Below, in pieces: positions 25,318 through 31,827 of a stretch of 39,466 bases of DNA (positions are counted from its first letter, which is position 1; every line of letters begins with the position of its first letter). The translations under genes were made by a program, and so were the position numbers. The notes under the pieces are model-generated. The model did not search any database. It worked only from the letters and a program-made list of their open reading frames with translations, and had not been told where the DNA came from. Source of the stretch: a virus. The stretch covers positions 1-39,466 of IMG/VR virus record IMGVR_UViG_3300024518_002057, one strand, 5' to 3'.

Positions 25318-25803
25318 ATGAAAATCAGACATATCCAAGTAATAGGCGACATAGCAAAACCTTTGCCTGATCGACTCGCCGACAGAGCTACACATCAACT
25401 GAACCTAACAAATGAAAAATATGACAAGTATGTCAATCCAACTTATTTCAAGGTTGTAGATGGTGCTCCAGTAGCTAAGACTCAGGAGGAGTTAGATATT
25501 CAACTAGCGGAAGCACAGAAACGAAACGCTAAAAAAGCACTAAGAGAAGAAAGGGACGAAAAGCTTATTACTTCAACAGTGACTTATGACGGTTCAGAGT
25601 TCCAGACTAGGCCAAGCGATCTAATCAACTTTACAACCATGTTAACACTGTTACAAAATGACTCTGATGCGATCGTGTGGACTTTGGCCGATGATACCGA
25701 AAAGACTATAACTAAGGCTGATTTACAAGCTGTATATCTCTTAGGACTTCAAGCCGGTGCAATGATTGACAAGGAATATCGTGACGCTGTAAGGGCTTTA
25801 TAA
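25318..25803 (+). CDS. DUF4376-type tail protein, 161 aa
   Basis: A strong ribosome site (AAGGAATTATT) precedes the ATG. The C-terminal half (EERDEKLITSTVTYDGSEFQ then FTTMLTLLQNDSDAIVWTLA and TKADLQAVYLLGLQAGAMID) matches the DUF4376 pattern found in phage tail-fibre regions. It may assist fibre assembly or be a small tail component. It overlaps the next gene by one base. Confidence 0.75.
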   Translation: MKIRHIQVIGDIAKPLPDRLADRATHQLNLTNEKYDKYVNPTYFKVVDGAPVAKTQEELDIQLAEAQKRNAKKALREERDEKLITSTVTYDGSEFQTRPSDLINFTTMLTLLQNDSDAIVWTLADDTEKTITKADLQAVYLLGLQAGAMIDKEYRDAVRAL

Positions 25804-26585
25804 TGTTTTTTGCAAGGTCATTAATAGGCGCTACAAGTCAAGGTGAAAGCGCAGTTGAAGTATCTGCAAACACATTATTGTTAGATGGCTCTACTCAGTA
25901 CCTAACCGTACCCGATAATGGGTCTCTGCTAGATATGGAGTCAGGAGATAAATCACACTCAATATGGTTTAAAACTGGATCAGCTGGAACACATATTATG
26001 TTCTCTAAGGGCGATCAGAGTAATAACGCTTATTATGATATATTTATTGAGGGTGGTGTAGTTAATGCAAGAATTAGAACAGCAGTTGGTGCAAATATTA
26101 GACATTATCGGACTAACAGTGCAGCATTTGCTGATGATGCTTGGCATCATGTAGTAGTTAGGTGGAATAATTTTGGTACGTATGAAATTATAATTGATAA
26201 TGTTAATCAAGCTCTCAATCAACCTTCCTCTGATGCAATATCTGGGCCTTTCAATACCTCTGATGATGTTTATATTGGGGCTATTGTAGCTACAGTACCC
26301 GTGGGCTTTTATAGCGGTTCATTAGCTAACATAATGATGTTTAATACGACCATTACAGATACAGAAGTAACCGCACTTTATAACGGCGGAGTCCCAAAAC
26401 AGCCTTGGCTATTGTCTACAGCTTTAAAAAGTGATGCAGTGCTATTATTACCCCTAAATTCAGAAACAGATTCAAACGAATACAGTGACTACTCAGGGAA
26501 TGCTAATGACGCAACCGCAACAGGCTCCCCAACGATTACAGGCGCATCTTTAACTATTGTTAACTCAACTGATACGGGGCCATAA
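25803..26585 (+). CDS. LamG/concanavalin-like lectin domain protein, 260 aa
   Basis: It overlaps the previous stop (taATG). Residues about 25-200 form one LamG-type jelly roll: SLLDMESGDKSHSIWFKTGS, FADDAWHHVVVRWNNFGTYE and SLANIMMFNTTITDTEVTAL, with the family's 'W.hvv...d' and 'i.i....aLs..ev..ly' features. It should bind carbohydrate on the host surface and so act in receptor recognition. It is the last structural gene before the lysis cassette. Confidence 0.82.
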   Translation: MFFARSLIGATSQGESAVEVSANTLLLDGSTQYLTVPDNGSLLDMESGDKSHSIWFKTGSAGTHIMFSKGDQSNNAYYDIFIEGGVVNARIRTAVGANIRHYRTNSAAFADDAWHHVVVRWNNFGTYEIIIDNVNQALNQPSSDAISGPFNTSDDVYIGAIVATVPVGFYSGSLANIMMFNTTITDTEVTALYNGGVPKQPWLLSTALKSDAVLLLPLNSETDSNEYSDYSGNANDATATGSPTITGASLTIVNSTDTGP

Positions 26586-26586
26586 A

Positions 26587-26994
26587 ATGACTGAGTATAC
26601 ACTTAAAAAGATTCCGCAATATCACCTATATTGTGCATTAAATGGCGGGTGTTATGATCCTAAAAAGGATTATGTAGGTGCTCGCGGTGATTGGAAATCT
26701 AAACTGATCCCCAAAAAACGACATGGCTGTAGCTTTAATGAATCGGCTTTTATACATGACGCTCAATATTTAATAGGTGGCTGTGAAGAATGTAGAGAGG
26801 TGGCAGACTTACAATTTTATTACAACATGAAAAACGCCGTAACGATGTCTAAACCGAGATATTTTTGGGGGCTGGATTGGGCGCGCAAACTATTAGGTAA
26901 AAAATCAGCATGGGTATATTATCAAGCCGTGTCACTTGCTGGCAAAGATGCCTTTAATTATCACAATGAATGCAAACACTTAAGAAAAAGTTAA
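26587..26994 (+). CDS. PLA2-like conserved phage protein (HDxxY motif)
   Basis: I use the ATG at 26587, one base after the previous stop. The 135-residue protein contains FNESAFIHDAQYLIGG then ECREVADLQFYYNM, the His-Asp catalytic motif layout of phospholipase A2-like phage proteins. The end has RKLLGKKSAWVYYQAVSLAG, as in phage relatives found beside lysis genes. It may cleave phospholipid; activity is not shown by the sequence. It heads the three-gene cassette with membrane protein and lipoprotein. Confidence 0.6.
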   Translation: MTEYTLKKIPQYHLYCALNGGCYDPKKDYVGARGDWKSKLIPKKRHGCSFNESAFIHDAQYLIGGCEECREVADLQFYYNMKNAVTMSKPRYFWGLDWARKLLGKKSAWVYYQAVSLAGKDAFNYHNECKHLRKS

Positions 26995-26998
26995 TACA

Positions 26999-27259
26999 AT
27001 GACAAGCAAGAAAGAACCCTCAGAGTACATAAAAAGCGCAATAGCAATTTTTCAAGTTTTAATGGCCTCTGTTGTCGTTTGGCTATTCTCTACCGTATCC
27101 GATTTAACTGGTCAAGTTATCGAGCTTAAAGCCAATCAGAAACACATACAAAGCGATATACCGCGAGTAGTTGAAGCAGTCGAAAAGAATACCGAAGTTA
27201 TACGAGGGTTGGAAAAGATTATAGAAAGGTTAACCGCACTATTAGAAAAAGACCGATGA
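26999..27259 (+). CDS. Membrane/coiled-coil protein, holin- or XhlA-like, 86 aa
   Basis: A basic start is followed by one hydrophobic helix (IAIFQVLMASVVVWLF, about residues 15-32) and a C-terminal coiled coil (VVEAVEKNTEVIRGLEKIIE). Small proteins of this build in phage lysis cassettes are holins or membrane partners of lysis proteins, as with XhlA. One helix only, so classical class I is excluded. The gene overlaps the next by 4 bases (ATGA). Confidence 0.6.
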   Translation: MTSKKEPSEYIKSAIAIFQVLMASVVVWLFSTVSDLTGQVIELKANQKHIQSDIPRVVEAVEKNTEVIRGLEKIIERLTALLEKDR

Positions 27260-27441
27260 AATTATACAAACTCTTAACTTTAGTGATATTATTCTGGTTT
27301 ATGGTAGGTTGTCAAATTGACGCTACAGGCCCTTATACAGGCACTAAATATTCAGCAGGGATTAACGCGGAAGATGGGATTTTTCTTAAGGCTAAGCCTT
27401 TTGGATGGGATTCTATTATTAAGCTCTTGACTCAGGAATAA
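27256..27441 (+). CDS. Small lipoprotein, possible outer-membrane spanin or lysis lipoprotein, 61 aa
   Basis: A signal with lipobox FMVGC gives Cys at about residue 19 (MKLYKLLTLVILFWFMVGC). The mature part is short, about 43 residues. It could be an o-spanin-like lysis protein, but it lacks the usual Pro-rich tail. It ends shortly before the rightward terminator at 27466. Confidence 0.55.
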   Translation: MKLYKLLTLVILFWFMVGCQIDATGPYTGTKYSAGINAEDGIFLKAKPFGWDSIIKLLTQE

Positions 27442-27465
27442 AGAGTTCTGTACCTGAATTAAGAG

Positions 27466-27486
27466 GCCCCGAGATGGGGCTTTTTT
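27466..27486 (+). terminator. Intrinsic terminator ending the late operon
   Basis: GCCCC (27466-27470), a GAGAT loop and GGGGC (27476-27480) are followed by six T. It lies between the end of the rightward structural/lysis operon and the leftward early operon, which converge here. Confidence 0.88.
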
Positions 27487-27490
27487 AGGT

Positions 27491-27712
27491 TTAGGGGATC
27501 ACCTTATTATAAACAGCTGTGACAAATCCGTTCTTAAAATCCCAATCATGAAACTTAAAATCCTCCGCCAAAAGTTCAGCGCCTTCATTATCAATCATTT
27601 TTTGTATCTGTTGCCTGACTAAGTTCATAACCGTCGTTTTACACTGTGATTCTGTGCGGTACTGGCTTGGACGATTACACGCGGCAATAGGAAATTTATA
27701 CGTATTAAGCAT
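27491..27712 (-). CDS. Hypothetical protein, 73 aa, end of the leftward operon
   Basis: I start at 27712 because AGGAGGTAAAAAG directly precedes this ATG; a longer frame to 27778 would run within the neighbouring zinc-ribbon gene. The protein is helical (TTVMNLVRQQIQKMIDNEGA) with a C-terminal beta tail (WDFKNGFVTAVYNKVIP). Two Cys (AACNRPS, ESQCKTT) do not form a standard zinc pair. Function unknown. Confidence 0.6.
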   Translation of the reverse strand: MLNTYKFPIAACNRPSQYRTESQCKTTVMNLVRQQIQKMIDNEGAELLAEDFKFHDWDFKNGFVTAVYNKVIP

Positions 27713-27848
27713 TCTTTTTACCTCCTTTTCTGATATAATAACCATTGCACTTTGCGCATTTCCTTTTATAAACACCATTGTATAACTTGCGCGTATTGAT
27801 AACCTTGACAGCGATCTCGCTCATTTTATAACATCCGTTACAGGTCAT
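27705..27848 (-). CDS. 47-aa zinc-ribbon protein
   Basis: Read leftward from the ATG at 27848, which overlaps the preceding stop (ATGA). Two CxxC pairs are visible: MTCNGC at the start and KRKCAKCNGYY near residue 31, with a basic end (RKGGKKNA). It looks like a small zinc ribbon that binds nucleic acid or protein. It overlaps the next gene by 8 bases. Too short for most gene finders. Confidence 0.65.
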   Translation of the reverse strand: MTCNGCYKMSEIAVKVINTRKLYNGVYKRKCAKCNGYYIRKGGKKNA

Positions 27849-28045
27849 TTGAATTTCACCCCTGCTATTTTTGCTATCAATAAGAATGGTAAGACGACAA
27901 CAAACAATCCACCAAATAACATAAATAGGCCTACCATCGGGACACCTTCTTTGAGCTCAAACTCTTGCTTAGAAGATTTCATGGCAAACACACCAAATAT
28001 AAAACCAATCCATAACCAAGCAATTATTATATATATTATATCCAT
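27845..28045 (-). CDS. Small two-helix membrane protein, 66 aa
   Basis: Two hydrophobic segments flank a charged middle: IIYIIIAWLWIGFIFGVFA near residues 3-22 and VGLFMLFGGLFVVVLPFLLI near 38-57, with KSSKQEFELKEG between. AAGGAATGAG precedes the ATG. It is coupled to the zinc-ribbon gene by an ATGA overlap. Its place in the recombination operon does not reveal a function. Could be an accessory membrane protein. Confidence 0.65.
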   Translation of the reverse strand: MDIIYIIIAWLWIGFIFGVFAMKSSKQEFELKEGVPMVGLFMLFGGLFVVVLPFLLIAKIAGVKFK

Positions 28046-28046
28046 C

Positions 28047-28328
28047 TCATTCCTTTATCTTTTCTAATACCTTGGAAACGTCAGCGAGTGCACGAACAAT
28101 AAAATAAGGCTCATTGAGTTGGTAACACTTATCGCGAAATTTAACCTCTCCCGATGTAAGCTTTTTGTTGCCGTCTTTAATCTCAATCCATGCCCAGCCA
28201 CCACGATTATTAGATATATGAACATCACAAAAATTATCTCTTGCGGTCATATCCTCAACAATACAGCCAAGTCTTTCAAACTCTTTAACTATATCATGGT
28301 GGTTTTTATCTTTACGGCGCGCTCTCAC
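28047..28328 (-). CDS. VRR-NUC-like nuclease, GTG start, 93 aa
   Basis: The start is GTG at 28328 with AGGA nine bases upstream. The fold carries the PD-(D/E)XK pattern of phage VRR-NUC/Holliday-junction-resolvase-like proteins: FCDVHISNNRGG with Asp35, AWIEIKDG with Glu49-x-Lys51, then KLTSGEVKFRDKC and PYFIVRALADV. It probably cuts branched DNA or acts in recombination, matching its operon with the annealing protein and exonuclease. Length is short but the core is complete. Confidence 0.75.
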   Translation of the reverse strand: MRARRKDKNHHDIVKEFERLGCIVEDMTARDNFCDVHISNNRGGWAWIEIKDGNKKLTSGEVKFRDKCYQLNEPYFIVRALADVSKVLEKIKE

Positions 28329-28376
28329 TTGACATTATCCTAGTTTATGATTATATTTATAAATACTTTCCCTCAG

Positions 28377-28419
28377 CCCCGTTAGGTTTTCCCTTTCCTT
28401 TGTCCTAGCGGGGTTTTTT
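28377..28419 (+). terminator. Intrinsic terminator-like hairpin, rightward, inside the leftward operon
   Basis: CCCCGTTAGG (28377-28386) and CCTAGCGGGG (28404-28413) pair over 10 bp with one G-U, then TTTTTT (28414-28419). It would stop rightward RNA that leaks past 27466 into the convergent operon. On the leftward strand the same hairpin has no T run and carries ACAAAGGAAAGGGAAAA, like the local ribosome sites, in its loop. Confidence 0.65.
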
Positions 28420-28482
28420 ATTGTTTAGTTAGAGCCATAGCCATTATATATTTTTACGTCTTCCACTCTTCATCCTCAAATA

Positions 28483-29022
28483 TTATTTTGAATTGCTTCT
28501 GTAATGCTGTACTACCTTTTGAGAAAATTTAAAATCTCGCCAAGAATGTCCTCGAAACGCGCTAGTAATGGTGCCACGGCTGATATTTAATTCTTTTGCA
28601 ATTTCAAACATTTTATAACCATTATTATATAATTTATCTGCCAGCTCAAGTAAGCTCTGATTGAGTTTTGAAGTTCTTCTATTTCGGCAATTAGTCGCAC
28701 CTGTTACCATGTGACAATTTTCAGGGGAATATGGGCCGTTATTATCAATCCGGTCAACTTGTAACCCATTCACATAATGATCATGATACCACTGTTCAAA
28801 ATTAGATAACTTGTGCCACGCATCAACAACATAGATACCCCGTTGGCCATAGTTTGCAAAATCCTTATAATTAACATCGTAGCACCTTGAGTGGATGTTT
28901 TGCCAAACCGTCCTCACCTTACAGCATTTTTTACATTTATTTAAGCGACCATCCAACATTCCTTTATGTTTATAGAATTCATTAATAGGTGATACAGTGC
29001 TACATCTTATACATTTTTTCAT
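28483..29022 (-). CDS. HNH endonuclease, free-standing (homing-type), 179 aa
   Basis: GGAGGTTATAAA precedes the ATG. The N-terminus has two Cys pairs (C4/C7, C30/C33) for a zinc ribbon. The centre, near residues 75-117, has the HNH pattern LQVDRIDNNGPYSPENC and ATNCRNRR. The C-terminus (ELADKLYNNGYKMFEIAKEL, NISRGTITSAFRGH) is a helix-turn-helix that would add target recognition. Free-standing HNH genes of this kind are often mobile homing endonucleases. A 153-bp gap follows, unlike the tight packing elsewhere in this operon, which fits insertion. Confidence 0.8.
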   Translation of the reverse strand: MKKCIRCSTVSPINEFYKHKGMLDGRLNKCKKCCKVRTVWQNIHSRCYDVNYKDFANYGQRGIYVVDAWHKLSNFEQWYHDHYVNGLQVDRIDNNGPYSPENCHMVTGATNCRNRRTSKLNQSLLELADKLYNNGYKMFEIAKELNISRGTITSAFRGHSWRDFKFSQKVVQHYRSNSK

Positions 29023-29074
29023 TTTATAACCTCCATTGCTTTAATATAACACCATATCATCATTATATCAAATT

Positions 29075-29416
29075 CTAAAAGGGTATTACTTCACCGGTTT
29101 CCGCATCTATATTTGGTTCAGCTGTTGCCGTATGTTGTGTATTTCCCTTGTCGATCTTCCAAGCCTGAAGAGTATTAAAATATTTAACCTCCCCTTGTGG
29201 GTTTGTCCATTCACGACCACGCAAATTAAACTCAACGTTTAGCATCTGACCGACCTTTACATCATTTAAAACATCACATTTATCCTGCACTACTTCAAGC
29301 TGTATTTTTTGCGAGTATTCGCCATCTTCAACCGCCAGCACAAATTCACGTTTTTTAAATGTTTCACTAATATGCTGTACGTCTTTAACTACAATTACGT
29401 TTCCTGAGATATTCAT
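29075..29416 (-). CDS. DUF3127-type OB-fold protein (probable ssDNA-binding)
   Basis: The 113-residue protein follows the DUF3127 outline: MNISGNVIVVKDVQHISETF, KKREFVLAVEDGEYSQKIQL, VGQMLNVEFNLRGREW and YFNTLQAWKID. The domain is a beta barrel found in phage recombination operons and likely binds single-stranded DNA. It ends in an acidic tail (NIDAETGEVIPF), as in SSB-type proteins. It lies directly after the exonuclease gene, which supports a role in recombination or replication. Confidence 0.75.
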   Translation of the reverse strand: MNISGNVIVVKDVQHISETFKKREFVLAVEDGEYSQKIQLEVVQDKCDVLNDVKVGQMLNVEFNLRGREWTNPQGEVKYFNTLQAWKIDKGNTQHTATAEPNIDAETGEVIPF

Positions 29417-29418
29417 AC

Positions 29419-30210
29419 TTAAAACTCTCCTATTTTTAACTTCTTAACTAAACTATCGATGTACACTTGGCACATTTTAACACGTTGTTTTATTTTCGCT
29501 ATTACATCCTCGTCTTTTTCTATGTTGAATTCCTTGTATCTTCTCTCTAAAGCATAATCGTCATAATTATGGTATTCCATAAGGTAGTCATATACATCAT
29601 CATAATCACCCCCAACCCTATACCACTCTTGTTTTGCATCACGCTTAACTAAATCCGGTGGCGTTGTCATTAATGTATAGACAAGCTTGAAGTGTTTTTT
29701 ATTCCATAGCTCCATATAACCTTGTCCTTGATAGTAGTAATCTTTCTCTGGAATCTCCTCCGCAGTTAATGGGAATGTCTCCCAACTCCACGAGCTTTTA
29801 TTATCTATAATGCATTCAGGCGCATGAACGTCACAAGTACCAGTCAGAAAATCATTTTCTCTATACTCCTCATTTTTAGTTAGTGGTAATCCTAATTTAT
29901 GACCAATTAAAGTGATCGCTTGATCCTCTACCATGTGCCCCTTTTGGGTATATTTGGAATTAATTTGTGCGGGCTTTTTACCATATATTTGACCTTTAAG
30001 CCAATTTTGACAAACAGTTTTAGCGCCTTGTGGCAATTCTGGATTATCCCTTTTATATAGTAGTTCACTATATTTCTTTTCCATATTATCGGTGTATGGC
30101 TTCTGACGGTCGATTAGATCGTTTAGTGTTTTCTGTTCAGTGTCACTTAAGCCTATATGACCGCCCATAATCTTACCAATTGCCGAGCATCTGATTCTAA
30201 ACTTATACAT
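29419..30210 (-). CDS. YqaJ-like PD-(D/E)XK recombination exonuclease
   Basis: The 263-residue protein shows an Arg-rich start (FRIRCSAIGKIMGG), Glu95 in KGHMVEDQAI, Asp127 in TGTCDVHAPE and Asp136-x-Lys138 in IIDNKSSW, and a C-terminal YYYQGQGYMELW. These are the order and spacing of the phage YqaJ/lambda-exo-type nuclease core. It would resect DNA ends to produce 3' single strands for the ERF protein. It overlaps the ERF gene by one base. Confidence 0.82.
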   Translation of the reverse strand: MYKFRIRCSAIGKIMGGHIGLSDTEQKTLNDLIDRQKPYTDNMEKKYSELLYKRDNPELPQGAKTVCQNWLKGQIYGKKPAQINSKYTQKGHMVEDQAITLIGHKLGLPLTKNEEYRENDFLTGTCDVHAPECIIDNKSSWSWETFPLTAEEIPEKDYYYQGQGYMELWNKKHFKLVYTLMTTPPDLVKRDAKQEWYRVGGDYDDVYDYLMEYHNYDDYALERRYKEFNIEKDEDVIAKIKQRVKMCQVYIDSLVKKLKIGEF

Positions 30211-30839
30211 TACAGACCCAACTTAGCCTTCATTTCATCCTTTGCCTTTTTAACTGCATCCGCATTTTGCATGGTGGCCGGTAGACTTAACCAAATCTGT
30301 TTTAACTGTTCGCCATCTTTTACAGCCTGTAAAGCTTTGATTGAATCGGCAATCTGTGAATTTGGCTTTGTGGCTTTGGATTGTGTCTGTGAATAGTCAT
30401 GTCGTGCTTCATCGTTCTCACCGGTGGCCAATCCAAACAACTTTAAGTAAGCATATTTCACCGCATATGAGTAAGCTTTACCTGCGCCTTTGTCAGATGG
30501 ATCATCACCCTGTCCAATACCTTCAACAAAATCATACTCGCTTGGCTCATCCATATTTACAAACTTTACCTTGACTTTGGCCGTAGTAATTGAACGATAC
30601 TTAGTGACCATAGAATTACTTTTATAATCAAGGGCTTGGTATGCCTCACGCACCAATTTAGTTTTGACTTGATTAACAATAGATATTACTCCATGTTTTA
30701 TCATAAGGTCATTAACAGCTTTTAATACTGCATCATGGCTGACAGCTTTATAAGAATTACGACCCGCTCCGACTGTGACGTCTTTGACTACATGGCCAAC
30801 TTCTTTTTTAACTTCATTTATCCTTTGATAAAGATTCAT
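30210..30839 (-). CDS. erf: ERF-family single-strand annealing protein
   Basis: The 209-residue protein has the ERF signature at about residues 108-142: GIGQGDDPSDKGAGKAYSYA followed by VKYAYLKLFGLATGENDEA. The N-terminal half has the family's YKAVSHDAVLKAVNDLMIKH. ERF proteins anneal complementary strands and support recombination and circularisation of phage genomes. It is coupled to the exonuclease and OB-type genes as a complete recombination set. The start overlaps the preceding stop (ATGA). Confidence 0.93.
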   Translation of the reverse strand: MNLYQRINEVKKEVGHVVKDVTVGAGRNSYKAVSHDAVLKAVNDLMIKHGVISIVNQVKTKLVREAYQALDYKSNSMVTKYRSITTAKVKVKFVNMDEPSEYDFVEGIGQGDDPSDKGAGKAYSYAVKYAYLKLFGLATGENDEARHDYSQTQSKATKPNSQIADSIKALQAVKDGEQLKQIWLSLPATMQNADAVKKAKDEMKAKLGL

Positions 30840-30955
30840 TTACTTAACCCTCTTCTTAATATTGTTATTACATCGTTTAAACTTTTAGCTTCTAAAGACT
30901 GTTTTAACTGCTTCAGTGCTATGTGATTTTCATTATTGACTTTTACGCTTTTCAT
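30836..30955 (-). CDS. 39-aa hypothetical protein upstream of erf
   Basis: Read leftward, ATG at 30955 is preceded by AAAAGGAAAAAC. The protein is MKSVKVNNEN followed by a helix (ALKQLKQSLEAKSLNDVITI) and RRGLSK. Its stop overlaps the erf start (ATGA), so it is coupled. It follows the hexamer repeat array closely. Function unknown; it is too short for many gene finders. Confidence 0.6.
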   Translation of the reverse strand: MKSVKVNNENHIALKQLKQSLEAKSLNDVITILRRGLSK

Positions 30956-30977
30956 GTTTTTCCTTTTATTAATTATT

Positions 30978-31112
30978 AGACCCAGACCTAGACCTAGACC
31001 TAGACCCAGACCAAGACCTAGACCAAGACCCAGACCAAGACCCAGACCTAGACCAAGACCCAGACCCAGACCCAGAACTAGACCAAGACCCAGACCCAGA
31101 CCCAGACCTAGA
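30978..31112. repeat. Array of 22 hexamers AGACCN, never with G at the variable base
   Basis: The array is 135 bp: 22 copies of AGACCN followed by AGA. The last base of the unit is C in 10, T in 6 and A in 5 copies; one copy is AGAACT. The 5-unit block at the end (CCA, CCC, CCC, CCC, then a CT-ending unit) occurs twice. Leftward it reads TCTNGG, lying between the stop of the 88-residue gene (31136) and the ATG at 30955. The only long open frame through it (a TTG start at 31166) would give a Ser-Gly/Arg/Trp tail with no sign of codon-level constraint. Confidence 0.92.
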
Positions 31113-31135
31113 AACTTTCTGTTTTTTCCCGCGTA

Positions 31136-31402
31136 TCACTTTAATTTTCCGAAGCTTTCGATACAATTCATATGCACATAAAACTCATCTACCCCTAAAG
31201 CTTGAACGTCTGAATATTCCTTTTCAGTGAAACTGCCCGTGTCATAGACAATTGCCGGATCTTTTAATAAAACACATGTTTCATTAACGCCTTCTAAAAT
31301 ACCTGTATAGATATAATTAAGACAAAAGATTGTTATTTTCTCACCGAGTAATTTTACTAAGCCTTCGCCTTCGACTTCAGTTACATTTACGACTTTCTTC
31401 AT
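31136..31402 (-). CDS. Conserved phage protein, possible Sm-like fold, 88 aa
   Basis: AAGGAAAAAACAAA precedes the ATG. The sequence (EGLVKLLGEKITIFCLNYIY, TGILEGVNETCVLLKDPAIV, VDEFYVHMNCIESFGKLK) resembles a group of small phage proteins with a barrel-like pattern of alternating strands. That resemblance is from memory and not decisive. It is the first gene of the leftward operon, directly behind its promoter, so it is probably expressed early and strongly. Confidence 0.65.
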   Translation of the reverse strand: MKKVVNVTEVEGEGLVKLLGEKITIFCLNYIYTGILEGVNETCVLLKDPAIVYDTGSFTEKEYSDVQALGVDEFYVHMNCIESFGKLK

Positions 31403-31449
31403 TTTGTTTTTTCCTTTTATTTGTTAATATCCCGTGTTTGAGATACCTA

Positions 31450-31478
31450 ATGATAGTACAGTTTTTCCACTTAATCAA
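31450..31478 (-). promoter_or_regulatory. Leftward early promoter
   Basis: Read leftward: TTGATT (31478-31473), 17-bp spacer, TATCAT (31455-31450). It drives the leftward recombination operon. The spacer does not have a full AAAGTTTACA box, unlike the divergent rightward promoter P2 about 70 bp away. Confidence 0.65.
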
Positions 31479-31549
31479 GTACATAAATGACTTCAAAGTA
31501 GAATTTGATGCATATTTTAAAAAAGTTTACAAAAAGTCAATTACAGGTA

Positions 31550-31578
31550 TTGCAAAAAGTTTACAGTTGAATTATCAT
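31550..31578 (+). promoter_or_regulatory. Phage-class promoter P2 for the middle operon
   Basis: TTGCAA (31550-31555), AAAGTTTACA (31556-31565), and TATCAT (31573-31578) at 17-bp spacing. A second box lies at 31522-31531, 34 bp upstream, with a partial one (AAAGTCAATTACA) between. The 213-bp divergent region (31403-31616) thus holds both early promoters and several boxes, and is the probable control switch. Confidence 0.75.
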
Positions 31579-31616
31579 TAAGTATTGAAAGTTAAAATTA
31601 ACAAAGGAAAAGAAAC

Positions 31617-31799
31617 ATGACACAAGCGGAAAAAATAGAAATGGAAAATTATATCAGACACCTATTTAATATCAAAAGAGAACAATTAAGTCAACACCTA
31701 AAAGAGTGCGGAAGAGACTCTTATTACAATACTGAAGTGAGCGCTCTGCTAGTAATGCGCAATAGATTTGGCGACACTTGTACAAACCCATTTATTTAA
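31617..31799 (+). CDS. Hypothetical protein, 60 aa, first gene after promoter P2
   Basis: AACAAAGGAAAAGAAAC precedes the ATG. It is a helical, charged protein (MTQAEKIEMENYIRHLFNIK then LSQHLKECGRDSYYNTEV). The promoter and start make it an early gene. No motif is recognised. Confidence 0.6.
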   Translation: MTQAEKIEMENYIRHLFNIKREQLSQHLKECGRDSYYNTEVSALLVMRNRFGDTCTNPFI

Positions 31800-31827
31800 T
31801 TAACGACACAAACAAAGGAAAAGCAAC

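Noticed and set aside
28423-28482. Very short leftward frames after the HNH gene
   Set aside because: Frames of 7 to 9 codons without conservation or consistent ribosome sites.
30978-31112. Possible CRISPR array
   Set aside because: Units are only 6 bp with no spacers and there are no cas genes.
30969-31166. Leftward frame encoding a Ser-Gly/Arg/Trp dipeptide tail through the hexamer array
   Set aside because: It needs a TTG start inside the preceding gene, has no ribosome site, and all repeat variation changes the amino acid. I treat the array as a non-coding repeat, with a short gene not excluded.
30936-31181. Rightward frame with an Arg-Pro repeat across the same array
   Set aside because: It is antisense to the operon, has no ribosome site or promoter, and is a consequence of the hexamer composition.
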